From assembly GCA_017432565.1 (NCBI GenBank), contig JAFRIW010000056.1:124001-188000 (forward strand): a stretch of DNA of 64,000 bases, given 5' to 3'. This DNA comes from Lachnospiraceae bacterium. Lineage in GTDB: Bacteria; Bacillota; Clostridia; Lachnospirales; Lachnospiraceae. The number at the start of each line of letters is the position of its first letter. The stretch's first letter is position 1. The notes under the pieces are model-generated. The model had not been told where the DNA came from, ran no database searches, and was given only the letters and a program-made list of their open reading frames with translations. A program made the translations under genes and the position numbers. Of this stretch, positions 50,148-59,597 are shown in pieces.

Positions 50148-51071
50148 GTGGAAAACACACGAAAAGCCGGATTTGTCACCATCGTCGGGAAACCGAATGT
50201 AGGCAAGTCCACACTGATGAATACACTGATCGGTCAGAAGATCGCCATCACTTCCTATAAACCGCAGACGACAAGGACCAGGATCCGGACAGTCTATACG
50301 GAGGAGCGGGGACAGATCGTGTTTCTGGACACGCCCGGCATTCATAAACCATCAACCAGACTGGGCGAATACATGGACCGGGCGGCGGAAAGTACGCTGA
50401 AAGAGGTGGATCTGATTCTGTTTCTTGCGGAATCGGGCAGCGGCCCGCGGGAAGCGGATCTTGAGGTCATGAAGCTGCTTTCGCGCACAGGGACGCCGGT
50501 CATCACCGTAATTACCAAGACAGATGCTGTCAAAAAGGCTCAGATTCTGCCGGTGATCTCCGAATATGCGCAGAAGTGGAAACTTCTGACCGGAGAAGAA
50601 GACGCAGAGATCATTCCGGTCAGCGCGCGGACCGGGAGCGGAATCGAAGAACTGAAGACAATGATCTTCGAAAAGCTTCCGGAGGGTGAGCCGTTCTATG
50701 ACGAGGATACCGTCACGGATGAGACGGAGCGCAGCATTGCGGAGGAAATCATCCGGGAAAAGATTCTGCGGCTTCTGCAGGATGAAGTGCCGCACGGAAC
50801 CGCTGTCTCAATCCTTTCCATGAAGTTCAGAGAGGACCGGCCGCTGTGTGATATCAATGCGGACATCATCTGTGAGCGTGAATCGCACAAGGGAATTCTG
50901 ATCGGGAAGGGCGGCGCCATGCTGAAGAAAATCGGCATGGCCGCCCGGACCGATATTGAGGAAATGCTGGGCTGCAAGGTAAACCTGAAGCTCTTTGTCA
51001 AGGTCCGCAAAGACTGGAAGGACAACGAAAACATGATGAAGAGCCTCGGCTACAATGTAAAAGATTTATGA
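50148..51071 (+). CDS. era: GTPase Era
   Basis: A 307-residue GTPase needed for 16S rRNA maturation. G motifs GKPNVGKST, DTPGIH, TKTD and SAR, then a C-terminal KH RNA-binding domain with GKGGAMLKKIG. The start is GTG 50148, preceded by CCGGAGG; it gives the usual short N-terminus before the P-loop. It overlaps recO by four bases. Confidence 0.97.
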   Translation: MENTRKAGFVTIVGKPNVGKSTLMNTLIGQKIAITSYKPQTTRTRIRTVYTEERGQIVFLDTPGIHKPSTRLGEYMDRAAESTLKEVDLILFLAESGSGPREADLEVMKLLSRTGTPVITVITKTDAVKKAQILPVISEYAQKWKLLTGEEDAEIIPVSARTGSGIEELKTMIFEKLPEGEPFYDEDTVTDETERSIAEEIIREKILRLLQDEVPHGTAVSILSMKFREDRPLCDINADIICERESHKGILIGKGGAMLKKIGMAARTDIEEMLGCKVNLKLFVKVRKDWKDNENMMKSLGYNVKDL

Positions 51072-51724
51072 GTACTTCCGGATACAGTGTTGTGACGGGA
51101 ATGGTGATCGGCAGCATGCCGATCGGTGAATATGACCGGCGGATTGTTCTTCTGACGAGGGAGATGGGCAAAATTTCCTGCTTCGCCAAGGGTGTAAGGC
51201 GCCCGGGCTCTCCGCTGATGGCTGCGACGGATCTGTTCTGTTTCGGACAGTTCCGTTTTTATGCCGGCCGGAATTCCTATACCGTCACGGAAGCGGAAAT
51301 ATCCAATTATTTCTCTTATTTCCGGACACATTTCAGAGAATCCTGTATGGGATCCTACTTTCTTGAAGTGCTGGATTTCTGTACGCGCGAAAACAACGAT
51401 GAGTCGCGTCTGCTTCTGCTTCTGTACAGATCACTGCAGGCTCTTGAGAGCGGCCGGTTCGGACTTCCTCTGATCCGGGCGGTTTTCGAGATCCGCACGG
51501 TCGCGGAGGAGGGAGAGTATCCCGGCGTACCCGCAGATGCGCAGATTCAGGAAAGCGTCCGGCATGCGCTGCAGCACATTGTCAGCGCACCGATTCCCGA
51601 TCTGTATTCGTTTACGCTGGAAGAGGAGCCTCTTGAGGAACTGCTTGTCATCGCGGACAGAATGATGGAGCGGACTTTTCATCATCGTTTTGCGAGCCTT
51701 GAGATTCTGCAGGTGATGCTCTAA
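51068..51724 (+). CDS. recO: DNA repair protein RecO
   Basis: A 218-residue protein of the RecFOR recombination pathway. The N-terminal OB-fold has GMVIGSMPIGEYDRRIVLLTRE (read as GEYDRRIVLLTRE) and FAKGVRRPGSPL. The C-terminal part is helical; the CxxC zinc motif found in many RecO proteins is missing and the protein is about 30 residues shorter than usual. ATGA overlap with era. No ribosome site of note, consistent with coupling. Confidence 0.92.
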   Translation: MSTSGYSVVTGMVIGSMPIGEYDRRIVLLTREMGKISCFAKGVRRPGSPLMAATDLFCFGQFRFYAGRNSYTVTEAEISNYFSYFRTHFRESCMGSYFLEVLDFCTRENNDESRLLLLLYRSLQALESGRFGLPLIRAVFEIRTVAEEGEYPGVPADAQIQESVRHALQHIVSAPIPDLYSFTLEEEPLEELLVIADRMMERTFHHRFASLEILQVML

Positions 51725-51732
51725 GCTGTTTC

Positions 51733-51761
51733 TTGTCTTTTGCCTGAGGATTCTTTATAAT
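51733..51761 (+). promoter_or_regulatory. Promoter upstream of the small lipoprotein and glyS
   Basis: TTGTCT (51733-51738), 17 bases, TATAAT (51756-51761). It probably drives the lipoprotein-glyS-alaS unit. Confidence 0.75.
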
Positions 51762-51813
51762 AATTAGTTGCGTAAAAAGGAGCATGCGCGGGCTGCGCGG
51801 AGAGGACCTTGCT

Positions 51814-52437
51814 GTGAAGAGAATAATCAGACCGATTGTACAGATGATCCTGATTCTGTCTCTGGGACTCGTGCTGGCAGGATGTGCCGGCCCTGTCAAG
51901 GTTGACCTGAAGGAACTGTCCGGAAGCACTATGTTCTTTCAGAAAGACAATCAGCTCGAGGTGGTTTCGGTAGAGAGCTTTTCGGAAGATTATTACAATG
52001 CCGAGGAACTGAAAAACCAGATCACGGCCTGGCTCGGGGAGTTTAACCGGAGCGGGGACAAGGTTGCCTTTAAGGACCTGGTTGTGGCGGACGGAATCGC
52101 GAAACTGGATCTGAAGTATAAAAACAGCGAAGCTTATGAGTCGCTGAACGGGATCAAAACCTATTACGGAACCCTGGCGGGCGCCGGACAGAAGGGGTAT
52201 GACACAAATCTGTTCATCGGCGCCGTGTCCGCGGAGAATCCGAATAAGATCCTCACAGCCACCGCAGCGACAGACATGGATGATGTGACAGTAATCATCC
52301 TTTCGCAGCCGATTGCGATCCGGACTTATGAGAAAATCCGGTTTGCTTCCACAAATGTCAGCATTATCGATCGGCAGAGTGCGGTCGCCACGGAGGATAC
52401 TTCGGCCGCTCATCCTGCGGTATTGATTCTGGAATAA
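51814..52437 (+). CDS. Small predicted lipoprotein, function unknown
   Basis: A 207-residue protein with a signal peptide and lipobox LVLAGC (C24). The rest is a soluble domain of mixed strands and helices without membrane segments. I do not recognise the family; a GerMN-like fold is possible but not supported by a motif. Start GTG 51814 was chosen because GGAGAGGA lies eight bases upstream; the ATG at 51784 would add ten residues before the signal peptide. It lies 30 bases before glyS. Confidence 0.75.
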   Translation: MKRIIRPIVQMILILSLGLVLAGCAGPVKVDLKELSGSTMFFQKDNQLEVVSVESFSEDYYNAEELKNQITAWLGEFNRSGDKVAFKDLVVADGIAKLDLKYKNSEAYESLNGIKTYYGTLAGAGQKGYDTNLFIGAVSAENPNKILTATAATDMDDVTVIILSQPIAIRTYEKIRFASTNVSIIDRQSAVATEDTSAAHPAVLILE

Positions 52438-52467
52438 AAAGCGATAAAGAGAGAGGAGACAGCTTTT

Positions 52468-53856
52468 ATGGAAAAAACGATGGACAAAATTGTCGCGCTC
52501 TGCTCGGGCCGCGGATTTATTTATCCCGGTTCGCAGATTTACGGCGGGCTCTCAAATACCTGGGATTACGGCAATCTCGGCGTTGAGCTGAAGAACAACG
52601 TAAAGCGCGCGTGGTGGCAGAAATTCGTGCAGGAAAGCCCGACCAATGTCGGCGTGGACTGCGCTATTCTGATGAATCCGCGCACCTGGGTTGCCAGCGG
52701 TCACCTGAAGAGCTTTTCGGACCCGCCGATGGACTGCAAAGCCTGCGGAGAGCGTTTCCGCGCCGACAAGCTGATCGAGGATTATGCGGCGGAGCATGAG
52801 ATGACGCTGGACAGCTCTGTGGACGGCTGGAGCTATGACGACATGATGAGCTTCATCCGCAAATTCGAAGTTCCCTGTCCTGCCTGCGGCAAGCATAACT
52901 GGACCGATATCCGTCAGTTCAACCTGATGTTCAAGACGTTCCAGGGCGTCACGGAAGACGGTGCGGCGACCATCTATCTTCGTCCTGAGACTGCGCAGGG
53001 TATCTTTGTCAACTTCAAGAATGTACAGAGAACCTCCCGCAAGAAGCTGCCTTTCGGAATCTGCCAGGTCGGCAAGAGCTTCCGGAACGAGATTACCCCC
53101 GGTAATTTCACTTTCCGCACCAGAGAGTTCGAGCAGATGGAGATGGAATTCTTCTGCAAGCCGGACACAGATCTGGAGTGGTTTGCCTACTGGAAAGATT
53201 ACTGCGTCAACTGGCTGCTTTCTCTCGGCATGAAAAAAGAGGAGCTGCGGCTTCGGGATCATGACAAGGAAGAGCTTTCCTTCTATTCCAGAGCAACAAC
53301 AGATATTGAATTCACATTCCCCTTCGGATGGGGCGAGCTGTGGGGAATTGCAGACCGCACGGATTACGACCTGACGCAGCATCAGAACGAGTCCGGTGAG
53401 GACCTGACCTATTTTGACGATGCGACCGGTGAACGTTATATCCCGTATGTCGTGGAGCCTTCTCTCGGCGCGGACCGCGTTGTGCTGGCATTCCTGTGCT
53501 CGGCTTACGATGAAGAGACGCTGGAAGGCGGGGACGTCCGTACTGTGATGCATTTCCATCCGGCACTTGCTCCGATCAAGATCGCGGTGCTTCCGCTTTC
53601 GAAAAAGCTGAATGAAGGCGCTGAAGCGATCTATGCGAAGCTGTCCAGACGATATAACTGTGACTTTGACGACCGCGGAGCCATCGGAAAGCGCTATCGC
53701 CGGCAGGATGAGATCGGCACGCCGTTCTGCATCACATACGACTTTGATTCCGAGACGGACCACGCTGTCACAATCCGCTTCCGTGATTCCATGGAGCAGG
53801 TGAGAGTCGCGATTGACGATCTGGATCAGTGGTTCCTGGACAAGTTCGATTTCTGA
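52468..53856 (+). CDS. glyS: Glycyl-tRNA synthetase (dimeric, eukaryote/archaea-like type)
   Basis: A 462-residue class II synthetase charging tRNA-Gly. It starts with the family motif [12 protein letters not shown], has motif 2 around [22 protein letters not shown], and motif 3 [13 protein letters not shown]. This is the single-chain alpha2 form, not the alpha2-beta2 form. A Cys cluster CKACG and CPACG suggests a bound zinc. AGAGGAGA precedes the start. I see no T-box leader. Confidence 0.96.
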   Translation: MEKTMDKIVALCSGRGFIYPGSQIYGGLSNTWDYGNLGVELKNNVKRAWWQKFVQESPTNVGVDCAILMNPRTWVASGHLKSFSDPPMDCKACGERFRADKLIEDYAAEHEMTLDSSVDGWSYDDMMSFIRKFEVPCPACGKHNWTDIRQFNLMFKTFQGVTEDGAATIYLRPETAQGIFVNFKNVQRTSRKKLPFGICQVGKSFRNEITPGNFTFRTREFEQMEMEFFCKPDTDLEWFAYWKDYCVNWLLSLGMKKEELRLRDHDKEELSFYSRATTDIEFTFPFGWGELWGIADRTDYDLTQHQNESGEDLTYFDDATGERYIPYVVEPSLGADRVVLAFLCSAYDEETLEGGDVRTVMHFHPALAPIKIAVLPLSKKLNEGAEAIYAKLSRRYNCDFDDRGAIGKRYRRQDEIGTPFCITYDFDSETDHAVTIRFRDSMEQVRVAIDDLDQWFLDKFDF

Positions 53857-53900
53857 GCGGACCCGGGAAAAAGTAAGCAGAATGGGAGATTTTGATTATT

Positions 53901-56555
53901 ATGAGACAATTTACTTCTGAGGAACTCAGAAAAACGTGGGTCAATTTCTACAAAGAGCGCGGTCACGCGGACTGCGGCGCGGTGTCGCTGGTCTCCGACG
54001 GATCGACCGGTGTTCTGTTCAACGTTGCCGGCATGCAGCCGCTGATGCCTTATCTGCTCGGCGAAAAGCATCCGCTCGGCACAAGACTCTGCAATGTGCA
54101 GGGATGTGTTCGAACCAATGATATTGAATCCGTCGGCGACAAGAGCCACGTCACCTTCTTCGAGATGATGGGAAGCTGGAGTCTGGGTGATTATTTTAAG
54201 AAAGAACGCTGCCAGTGGAGCTTTGAGCTGCTGACGGAAGTGTTTGGCTTTGATGCGGATCATCTGGCCGCAACGGTTTTTGCCGGCGATGAAAATGCAC
54301 CCCGTGATGAGGAAGGCGCGGAGTACCGGATTGCCTCCGGCTTCCGGAAAGACCGTATTTTCTATCTTCCCGCGGAAGATAACTGGTGGGGACTTGAATA
54401 CGGCCCCTGCGGCCCGGACAGCGAGATGTTCTATGTCGCGGATGTGCCGGACTGCGGCCCGGACTGCGGCCCGGGATGTCACTGCGGCAAATATACGGAA
54501 CTCGGCAATGACGTTTTCATGCAGTACGAGAAGCATCATGACGGTTCCCTCACACCGCTGAAGCAGAAGAATGTTGATACCGGATGGGGACTGGAACGGA
54601 TTCTTGCATTCCTGAACGGAACAAAAGATGTCTACAGAACCGATGTTTTTGTCCCGGTCATCAGCGGAATCGAAAAGCTGTCCGGCCTGCACTATGAAGA
54701 GGACGAAGCGAAGACACGATCCATGAGAATCCTCGCGGATCACCTGCGCACAGCGGTTATGCTGATCGGTGATGAGGCGAAGCTTCTTCCCGACAACAGC
54801 GGAGCCGGCTATATTCTCCGGCGTCTGATCCGCCGTGCTGTCCGTCACGGAAAGACACTTGGTCTTACGACCGGACAGCTGGTGGACCTTGCTTCTTTAT
54901 ATATTGACAAGGTTTACGGCGAGAGCTATCCGCTGCTTGTGAAGAACCGCACTTATATTCTGACCGAACTCGGAAAGGAAATGGACCGGTTTGAGAGCAC
55001 GCTCGAGAATGGCATGAAGGAATTCAGGAAAATCCTGGATGCCAGAAAAGAGCAGGGCGCATCCGTCCTGGACGGCAAGTCAGCATTCCATCTGTATGAC
55101 ACATTCGGATTCCCGCTGGAGCTGACCATTGAGATGGCGCAGGAAGAAGGAATCAGTGTTGATGAGGAAGGCTTTGCCGAGGCAATGAAACAGCAGAAAG
55201 AACTGGCGAGAAGCTCCCAGAATTTCTCTGCGAAGCTCAATCTCGGCGCTTCTGTTTTCGAGAAGCTGCCGGCTGAGATCACCAGCGAATTTATCGGCTA
55301 CGATACACTTTGCTGTGAGGATGAGATCCTTGCCGCCGCGAATGCCGAAGCCCTCACCGGGACTCTGTCGGAAGGCGAAGAAGGAACTGTTATTGTCGGA
55401 AAGACACCTTTCTATGCAACGATGGGCGGCCAGAAGGGAGACATCGGGCGGATTATCACTGCAGACGGTGAATTTGCCGTTGAGGAGACTGTCAAACTCG
55501 CCGGCGGACGGATCGGACATGCCGGACATGTCGTGCGCGGCCTGATCCGCACGGGGGATAAAGCACAGCTGTGCGTGGATCAGACGGAGAGGAGCAAAAC
55601 CTGCCGCAATCATTCCGCGACGCACCTTCTGCACAGTGCGCTGCGCGAGGTGCTCGGTGAACATGTTGAACAGGCCGGCTCCTATCAGGATCCTGAGCGC
55701 ACACGTTTTGACTTCTCCCACGGTCAGGCGATGACACGGGACGAAATCAAGCGCGTTGAAGCGATTGTCAATGAGAAAATCGCGGAAAATCTGGCGGTCA
55801 CCACGCAGGTGATGGGCATTGAAGAAGCGAAGAAGAGCGGTGCGATGGCTCTGTTCGGAGAGAAATACGGACAGAGTGTGCGAGTGGTCTCCATGGGAGA
55901 TTTCTCTAAGGAACTCTGCGGCGGCACACATGTCAGCAATACCGGCGAAATCTTAAGCTTCAGAATTCTCTCCGAGAGCGGTATCGCTGCCGGAACCAGA
56001 AGAATCGAAGCGATTACCGGCACCAATGTGTATGCCTATGTCAACCGGATGGAGGAAGAGCTTGAGGAGGCAGCACGTCTTGTCAAAGCGACACCTGCTA
56101 CGCTGCTCGAGCGTCTCGAAAAGCTGAACGCCGAGATGAAAGAACTGCGCAGCGAGAATGAATCCCTTAAGTCCAAAGCGGCAAAAGATGCACTCGGCGA
56201 TGTCATGAATCAGGTTGTCGATGTCAGGGGCGTAAAGTTCATCGCGACATCCCTGAAGGACGTGGATATGAATGCACTGCGTGACCTGGGTGATCAGCTG
56301 AAGGCGCGTCTCGGGGAGGGTGTTGTACTCCTGGTCTCCGAGCAGAACGGCCGCGTATCGCTGATGGCAATGGCGACAGACGCCGCAATCGCGAAGGGCG
56401 CCCACGCCGGAAACCTTGTGAAAGCAGTCGCACCGATGGTCGGAGGAGGCGGCGGCGGCCGTCCGAACATGGCTCAGGCCGGCGGTAAAAATCCGGCAGG
56501 GATTGCTCAGGTACTGAGCAGTGCCGCGGAAGTTCTGGCGGAACAGATCAGATAA
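53901..56555 (+). CDS. alaS: Alanyl-tRNA synthetase, divergent type
   Basis: An 884-residue synthetase charging tRNA-Ala. Catalytic domain, tRNA-binding region, editing domain with zinc motifs (HSATHLLH and CGGTHVS), and a C-terminal DHHA1-type domain ending after GGGGGGRPNMAQAGG. The catalytic part differs from the usual Clostridia form: HPLGTRLCNVQGCVRTNDIE, VFAGDENAPRDEE, GPCGPDSEMFY, and a Cys cluster CGPDCGPGCHCG. These variants resemble the AlaRS branch I know from Patescibacteria and some Firmicutes. ATG 53901 is preferred over TTG 53892. It follows glyS closely. Confidence 0.95.
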   Translation: MRQFTSEELRKTWVNFYKERGHADCGAVSLVSDGSTGVLFNVAGMQPLMPYLLGEKHPLGTRLCNVQGCVRTNDIESVGDKSHVTFFEMMGSWSLGDYFKKERCQWSFELLTEVFGFDADHLAATVFAGDENAPRDEEGAEYRIASGFRKDRIFYLPAEDNWWGLEYGPCGPDSEMFYVADVPDCGPDCGPGCHCGKYTELGNDVFMQYEKHHDGSLTPLKQKNVDTGWGLERILAFLNGTKDVYRTDVFVPVISGIEKLSGLHYEEDEAKTRSMRILADHLRTAVMLIGDEAKLLPDNSGAGYILRRLIRRAVRHGKTLGLTTGQLVDLASLYIDKVYGESYPLLVKNRTYILTELGKEMDRFESTLENGMKEFRKILDARKEQGASVLDGKSAFHLYDTFGFPLELTIEMAQEEGISVDEEGFAEAMKQQKELARSSQNFSAKLNLGASVFEKLPAEITSEFIGYDTLCCEDEILAAANAEALTGTLSEGEEGTVIVGKTPFYATMGGQKGDIGRIITADGEFAVEETVKLAGGRIGHAGHVVRGLIRTGDKAQLCVDQTERSKTCRNHSATHLLHSALREVLGEHVEQAGSYQDPERTRFDFSHGQAMTRDEIKRVEAIVNEKIAENLAVTTQVMGIEEAKKSGAMALFGEKYGQSVRVVSMGDFSKELCGGTHVSNTGEILSFRILSESGIAAGTRRIEAITGTNVYAYVNRMEEELEEAARLVKATPATLLERLEKLNAEMKELRSENESLKSKAAKDALGDVMNQVVDVRGVKFIATSLKDVDMNALRDLGDQLKARLGEGVVLLVSEQNGRVSLMAMATDAAIAKGAHAGNLVKAVAPMVGGGGGGRPNMAQAGGKNPAGIAQVLSSAAEVLAEQIR

Positions 56556-56564
56556 GTTTAGTGA

Positions 56565-56593
56565 TTGACGAATGTCCAAAGTCTCGTTATAAT
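56565..56593 (+). promoter_or_regulatory. Sigma-A promoter of rpsU
   Basis: TTGACG (56565-56570), 17 bases, TATAAT (56588-56593), beginning ten bases after the alaS stop. Confidence 0.85.
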
Positions 56594-56669
56594 GTTTGAT
56601 GTGTCTGCAAATGACATAAATTAACCCAGTAGGTCTATATCTGATGGGACTGAAGGGAGGGTAGTGTGT

Positions 56670-56846
56670 ATGTCCAGCGTGATTTTAAAGGAAAATGAAT
56701 CTCTCGACAGTGCGCTTCGCCGCTTTAAGAGAAGCTGCGCGAAGGCCGGAATCCAGCAGGAAATCCGTAAAAGAGAGCATTATGAGAAGCCGAGCGTCAA
56801 GCGCAAGAAGAAATCAGAAGCCGCACGGAAGCGCAAGTACAACTGA
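56670..56846 (+). CDS. rpsU: 30S ribosomal protein S21
   Basis: A 58-residue basic protein with the S21 sequence [20 protein letters not shown] and a Lys/Arg-rich end. It acts in translation initiation. ATG 56670 gives the family start; GGGAGG lies about eleven bases upstream. It has its own promoter and is followed by a structured stretch and a terminator at 56912-56947. Confidence 0.97.
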   Translation: MSSVILKENESLDSALRRFKRSCAKAGIQQEIRKREHYEKPSVKRKKKSEAARKRKYN

Positions 56847-56911
56847 TTTGTGCGACTGCGCCCTGAGGGGTGCGGCAGCTGGCAGAACTGCCGGATGAGT
56901 CTGACACGAAA

Positions 56912-56947
56912 GACCCCTTGGTGAGCAATCATCAGGGGGCTTTTTTT
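56912..56947 (+). terminator. Terminator downstream of rpsU
   Basis: Stem CCCCTTGGTGA / TCATCAGGGGG (two G-U pairs), loop GCAA, then seven T (56941-56947). It shows that the next reading frame cannot start upstream of it. Confidence 0.85.
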
Positions 56948-56971
56948 AACTTTTTGGTGACCGCTTTTTGT

Positions 56972-58801
56972 ATGAGAGCTTTTTTCAGTGACTTCTTAGA
57001 ACGAATTATACAGATTGCGAGGGAACTTCCCGGGAATGCAAAACAGCTGTTCACAGCCTGGCTGGGCAGTCTGTCAGCACTGCAGCTGCTTCTCGGTGCA
57101 GTCATTCTTCTGTTTGTGGTGATTCTGATTCTGGATAATCACCGTTTTGTCGTGCGCAGATATCGTGTCCGTACAGACAAAATCAGAAAGAATATGACGA
57201 TTGTTTTTCTCACGGACCAGCACGCGAAAGTGTACGGTGAAGACAACGAGAAGGTTATCCGCAGGATCCGTGAGGCCGCTCCCGATGCGATTCTGATCGG
57301 CGGCGACATGATTGTTTCCGCCCGGGCGACACAGGAAAACCGGGGCTGGAAAGAAGATATGGTCGGTCTGGTCCGGAAACTTGCGGCAGATTATCCCGTC
57401 TATTATGCGCCCGGCAATCATGAAGAACGGCTGAAAAAACTGAAGAAGATTCCCGGCTTTCAGGATGTCTATGATCACTATAACAAGGATCTTGTAAGAG
57501 CAGGTGCCAGACTTCTGAATAACGACACAGTTCCGCTGGATGCGGCAGAGATCTGCGGCCTGGAACTGCCGATGCCGTATTATAAAAAGATTATCCGGAA
57601 GAAGCTTAAGGCCGAAAAACTGGAGGAACTGTTTGGTACGACCAAAGCCAGCCAGTTTACGATTCTTCTGGCGCATAATCCGCGATTCTTTTCAGAGTAT
57701 GCCGCGTGGGGAGCGGACCTGGTCCTGTCCGGCCATTACCACGGAGGAATGGTGCGCATTCCCGGAATCGGCGGAGTTGTGAGCCCCGATTTCAGACTTT
57801 TCCCTCATTATTCCGGCGGAAGATACCTTCTTACCCGGGATCAGATTTCCGCGGGGAAAAAAGGAAAAAGAACGCCGGCGGAGGGCAGAGAAGGCGAGAA
57901 TGGTTCTGTGATGATCGTCAGCTGCGGCATGGGTACGCATTCCCTGCCGTTCCGATTCCTGAACCCCGGCGAACTCTCTGTAATTACAATAGAAGCGGAG
58001 AATCCTGTCAGCAAACTGGAAGCGGATGCAGCGCCGGAAAAGAAGAGTGCGGCTGAAGGTATTCCTGCACCGGCTGCAGTGAAGCCTGCGGCAGAAGCAG
58101 CCCCTGCGCCGGCCGAGGAGAAAACCTCGGAAGAAGCCGTTACCGCACCGACAGAGGAAAAGCCTGCGGAAGAAGCTGTTTCCGCACCCGCAGAGGAAAA
58201 GCCTGCGGAAGAAGCTGCTGCCGCACCGGCAGAGGAAAAGCCTGCGGAAGAAGCAGTTTCCGCACCTGCTGAGGAGAAGCCTGCGGAAGAAGCAGTTTCC
58301 GCACCGGCAGAGGAGAAACCTGCGGAAGAAGCTGTTCCCATACTGGCAGAGAAGAAACTTGCGGAACTGTCCGGGGAGGAAACGCCTGCTCCTAAAAAGA
58401 AGGAAAAGAAAGTGTTTGCTCCTTTCAGGCTGTTTGGCCGCAGAAAAGATACGGAAAACATCCCGGAAGAGGAATATGAAGATCCCGATGAGGCGATCTG
58501 GGACTGGGAGCCGCTTGAGAGCCACCCGATGGCCCGCCGTCCGATCCGGTTTGATTTTGACGAGGAAGAGGAATCGGAAACGCCGGTGGAAATGCCTGTT
58601 CCCGAAGAAAAAGATGAATCCGTAAAACCCGGAACCGAAGCGGATATACAGGAGAAAACAGGTCTCCGGGAACACAGAAGACGCGGCGAAATCAGGAAAT
58701 CATTCCTGACCAGGGATCAGGAAGAAGAAATCCCTGATCCGGACAAACCGGATGCGGGAGACGAAACTGCGTCCGGACAGCCGCAGGGAGATAGAGAATA
58801 A
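56972..58801 (+). CDS. Membrane-anchored calcineurin-like phosphoesterase with repeat tail
   Basis: A 609-residue protein. One membrane segment at ~33-54, then a metallophosphoesterase domain with all metal motifs: TDQHAK (D82, H84), GGDM (D112), GNHE (N149, H150), LAHNP and GHYHGG. This is the YkuE/YaeI type, whose members act on lipids or phosphoesters at the membrane. From residue ~380 it becomes low-complexity: six 13-residue units PAEEKPAEEAVSA, then an acidic/basic region. Start ATG 56972 lies after the rpsU terminator; a longer frame from 56870 would run through that terminator. It overlaps scpA translation closely (4 bases apart). Confidence 0.87.
   Translation: MRAFFSDFLERIIQIARELPGNAKQLFTAWLGSLSALQLLLGAVILLFVVILILDNHRFVVRRYRVRTDKIRKNMTIVFLTDQHAKVYGEDNEKVIRRIREAAPDAILIGGDMIVSARATQENRGWKEDMVGLVRKLAADYPVYYAPGNHEERLKKLKKIPGFQDVYDHYNKDLVRAGARLLNNDTVPLDAAEICGLELPMPYYKKIIRKKLKAEKLEELFGTTKASQFTILLAHNPRFFSEYAAWGADLVLSGHYHGGMVRIPGIGGVVSPDFRLFPHYSGGRYLLTRDQISAGKKGKRTPAEGREGENGSVMIVSCGMGTHSLPFRFLNPGELSVITIEAENPVSKLEADAAPEKKSAAEGIPAPAAVKPAAEAAPAPAEEKTSEEAVTAPTEEKPAEEAVSAPAEEKPAEEAAAAPAEEKPAEEAVSAPAEEKPAEEAVSAPAEEKPAEEAVPILAEKKLAELSGEETPAPKKKEKKVFAPFRLFGRRKDTENIPEEEYEDPDEAIWDWEPLESHPMARRPIRFDFDEEEESETPVEMPVPEEKDESVKPGTEADIQEKTGLREHRRRGEIRKSFLTRDQEEEIPDPDKPDAGDETASGQPQGDRE
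58109..58342 (+). repeat. Six 39-bp coding repeats (PAEEKPAEEAVSA)
   Basis: Six consecutive in-frame 39-base units, two of them identical in protein sequence. They encode an unfolded, acidic, Pro/Ala/Glu-rich tail. Similar short sequences end the SseB-domain protein and MnhB in this window. Confidence 0.88.
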
Positions 58802-58805
58802 CTGT

Positions 58806-59597
58806 ATGGCACTTGAAGTAAAACTGCAGGCTTATGAAGGCCCGCTGGATCTGCTGCTTCATCTGATCGATGTCAATAAAGTAGATATCTATGATATTCC
58901 GATCGCCGGAATTACGGATCAGTATCTGGAATACATCCGCGCCATGGAAAAGGAAAACATGGATGTAACGAGTGAATTCCTTGTCATGGCGGCCACACTC
59001 CTGGATATCAAGTGCAGGATGCTTCTTCCGAAGGAAGTCAACGAAGAAGGCGAAGAACTCGATCCCAGGCAGGAACTGGTCGAAAAGCTGCTCGAATACA
59101 AAATGTATAAATACATGTCCTTCGAGCTGAGGGAGAGAAGCGGCGCCGCTGCACGGGAAATGTACCGTGAGAGAAGGCTGCCGGATGAAGTCGCGGGTTA
59201 TATGCCGCCGATTGATTATGACGAACTGATCGGAGACACGACACTTTCCGCGCTGAATGATCTGTTTCTGGAAATCTTAAGACGACAGAAATATCGCGTA
59301 GATCCCGTCCGTTCTTCTTTTGGCACTATTGAACGGGATGCGATTAATCTGAGCGCCAAGCAGACTTATATCCGGGCTTATCTGACAAACCACCGGCACA
59401 CGAGCTTCCGCCAGCTTCTGGAGGAGGCGGGAAGCAGGCAGGAGGTCATCGTCACGTTTCTGGTGGTGCTGGAGCTGATGAAGAACGGCAGCGTGGAAGT
59501 GACACAGGAAGAGAATTTCGGGGAAATCATGATCGATACCAAAGAGGAAACCCTCTCCGGTGTCGGACTGGAGGAGAGCCTTTCCGAATATGAGTGA
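58806..59597 (+). CDS. scpA: Segregation and condensation protein A (kleisin)
   Basis: A 263-residue kleisin that bridges the SMC heads. Start MALEVKLQAYEGPLDLLLHLI is typical, followed by DIYDIPIAGITDQYLEYI and the C-terminal winged helix. Normal length. Its partner smc is at 23-27 kb. It starts four bases after the phosphoesterase stop and overlaps scpB by eight bases. Confidence 0.96.
   Translation: MALEVKLQAYEGPLDLLLHLIDVNKVDIYDIPIAGITDQYLEYIRAMEKENMDVTSEFLVMAATLLDIKCRMLLPKEVNEEGEELDPRQELVEKLLEYKMYKYMSFELRERSGAAAREMYRERRLPDEVAGYMPPIDYDELIGDTTLSALNDLFLEILRRQKYRVDPVRSSFGTIERDAINLSAKQTYIRAYLTNHRHTSFRQLLEEAGSRQEVIVTFLVVLELMKNGSVEVTQEENFGEIMIDTKEETLSGVGLEESLSEYE

Noticed and set aside
51725..52467. 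T-box leader for the glyS-alaS unit
   Set aside because: The gap before glyS is 30 bases, and no T-box core sequence is present before the upstream lipoprotein gene.
56870..56971. Longer N-terminus of the phosphoesterase
   Set aside because: It would be translated through a strong rho-independent terminator belonging to rpsU; the ATG at 56972 gives a normal anchor segment.
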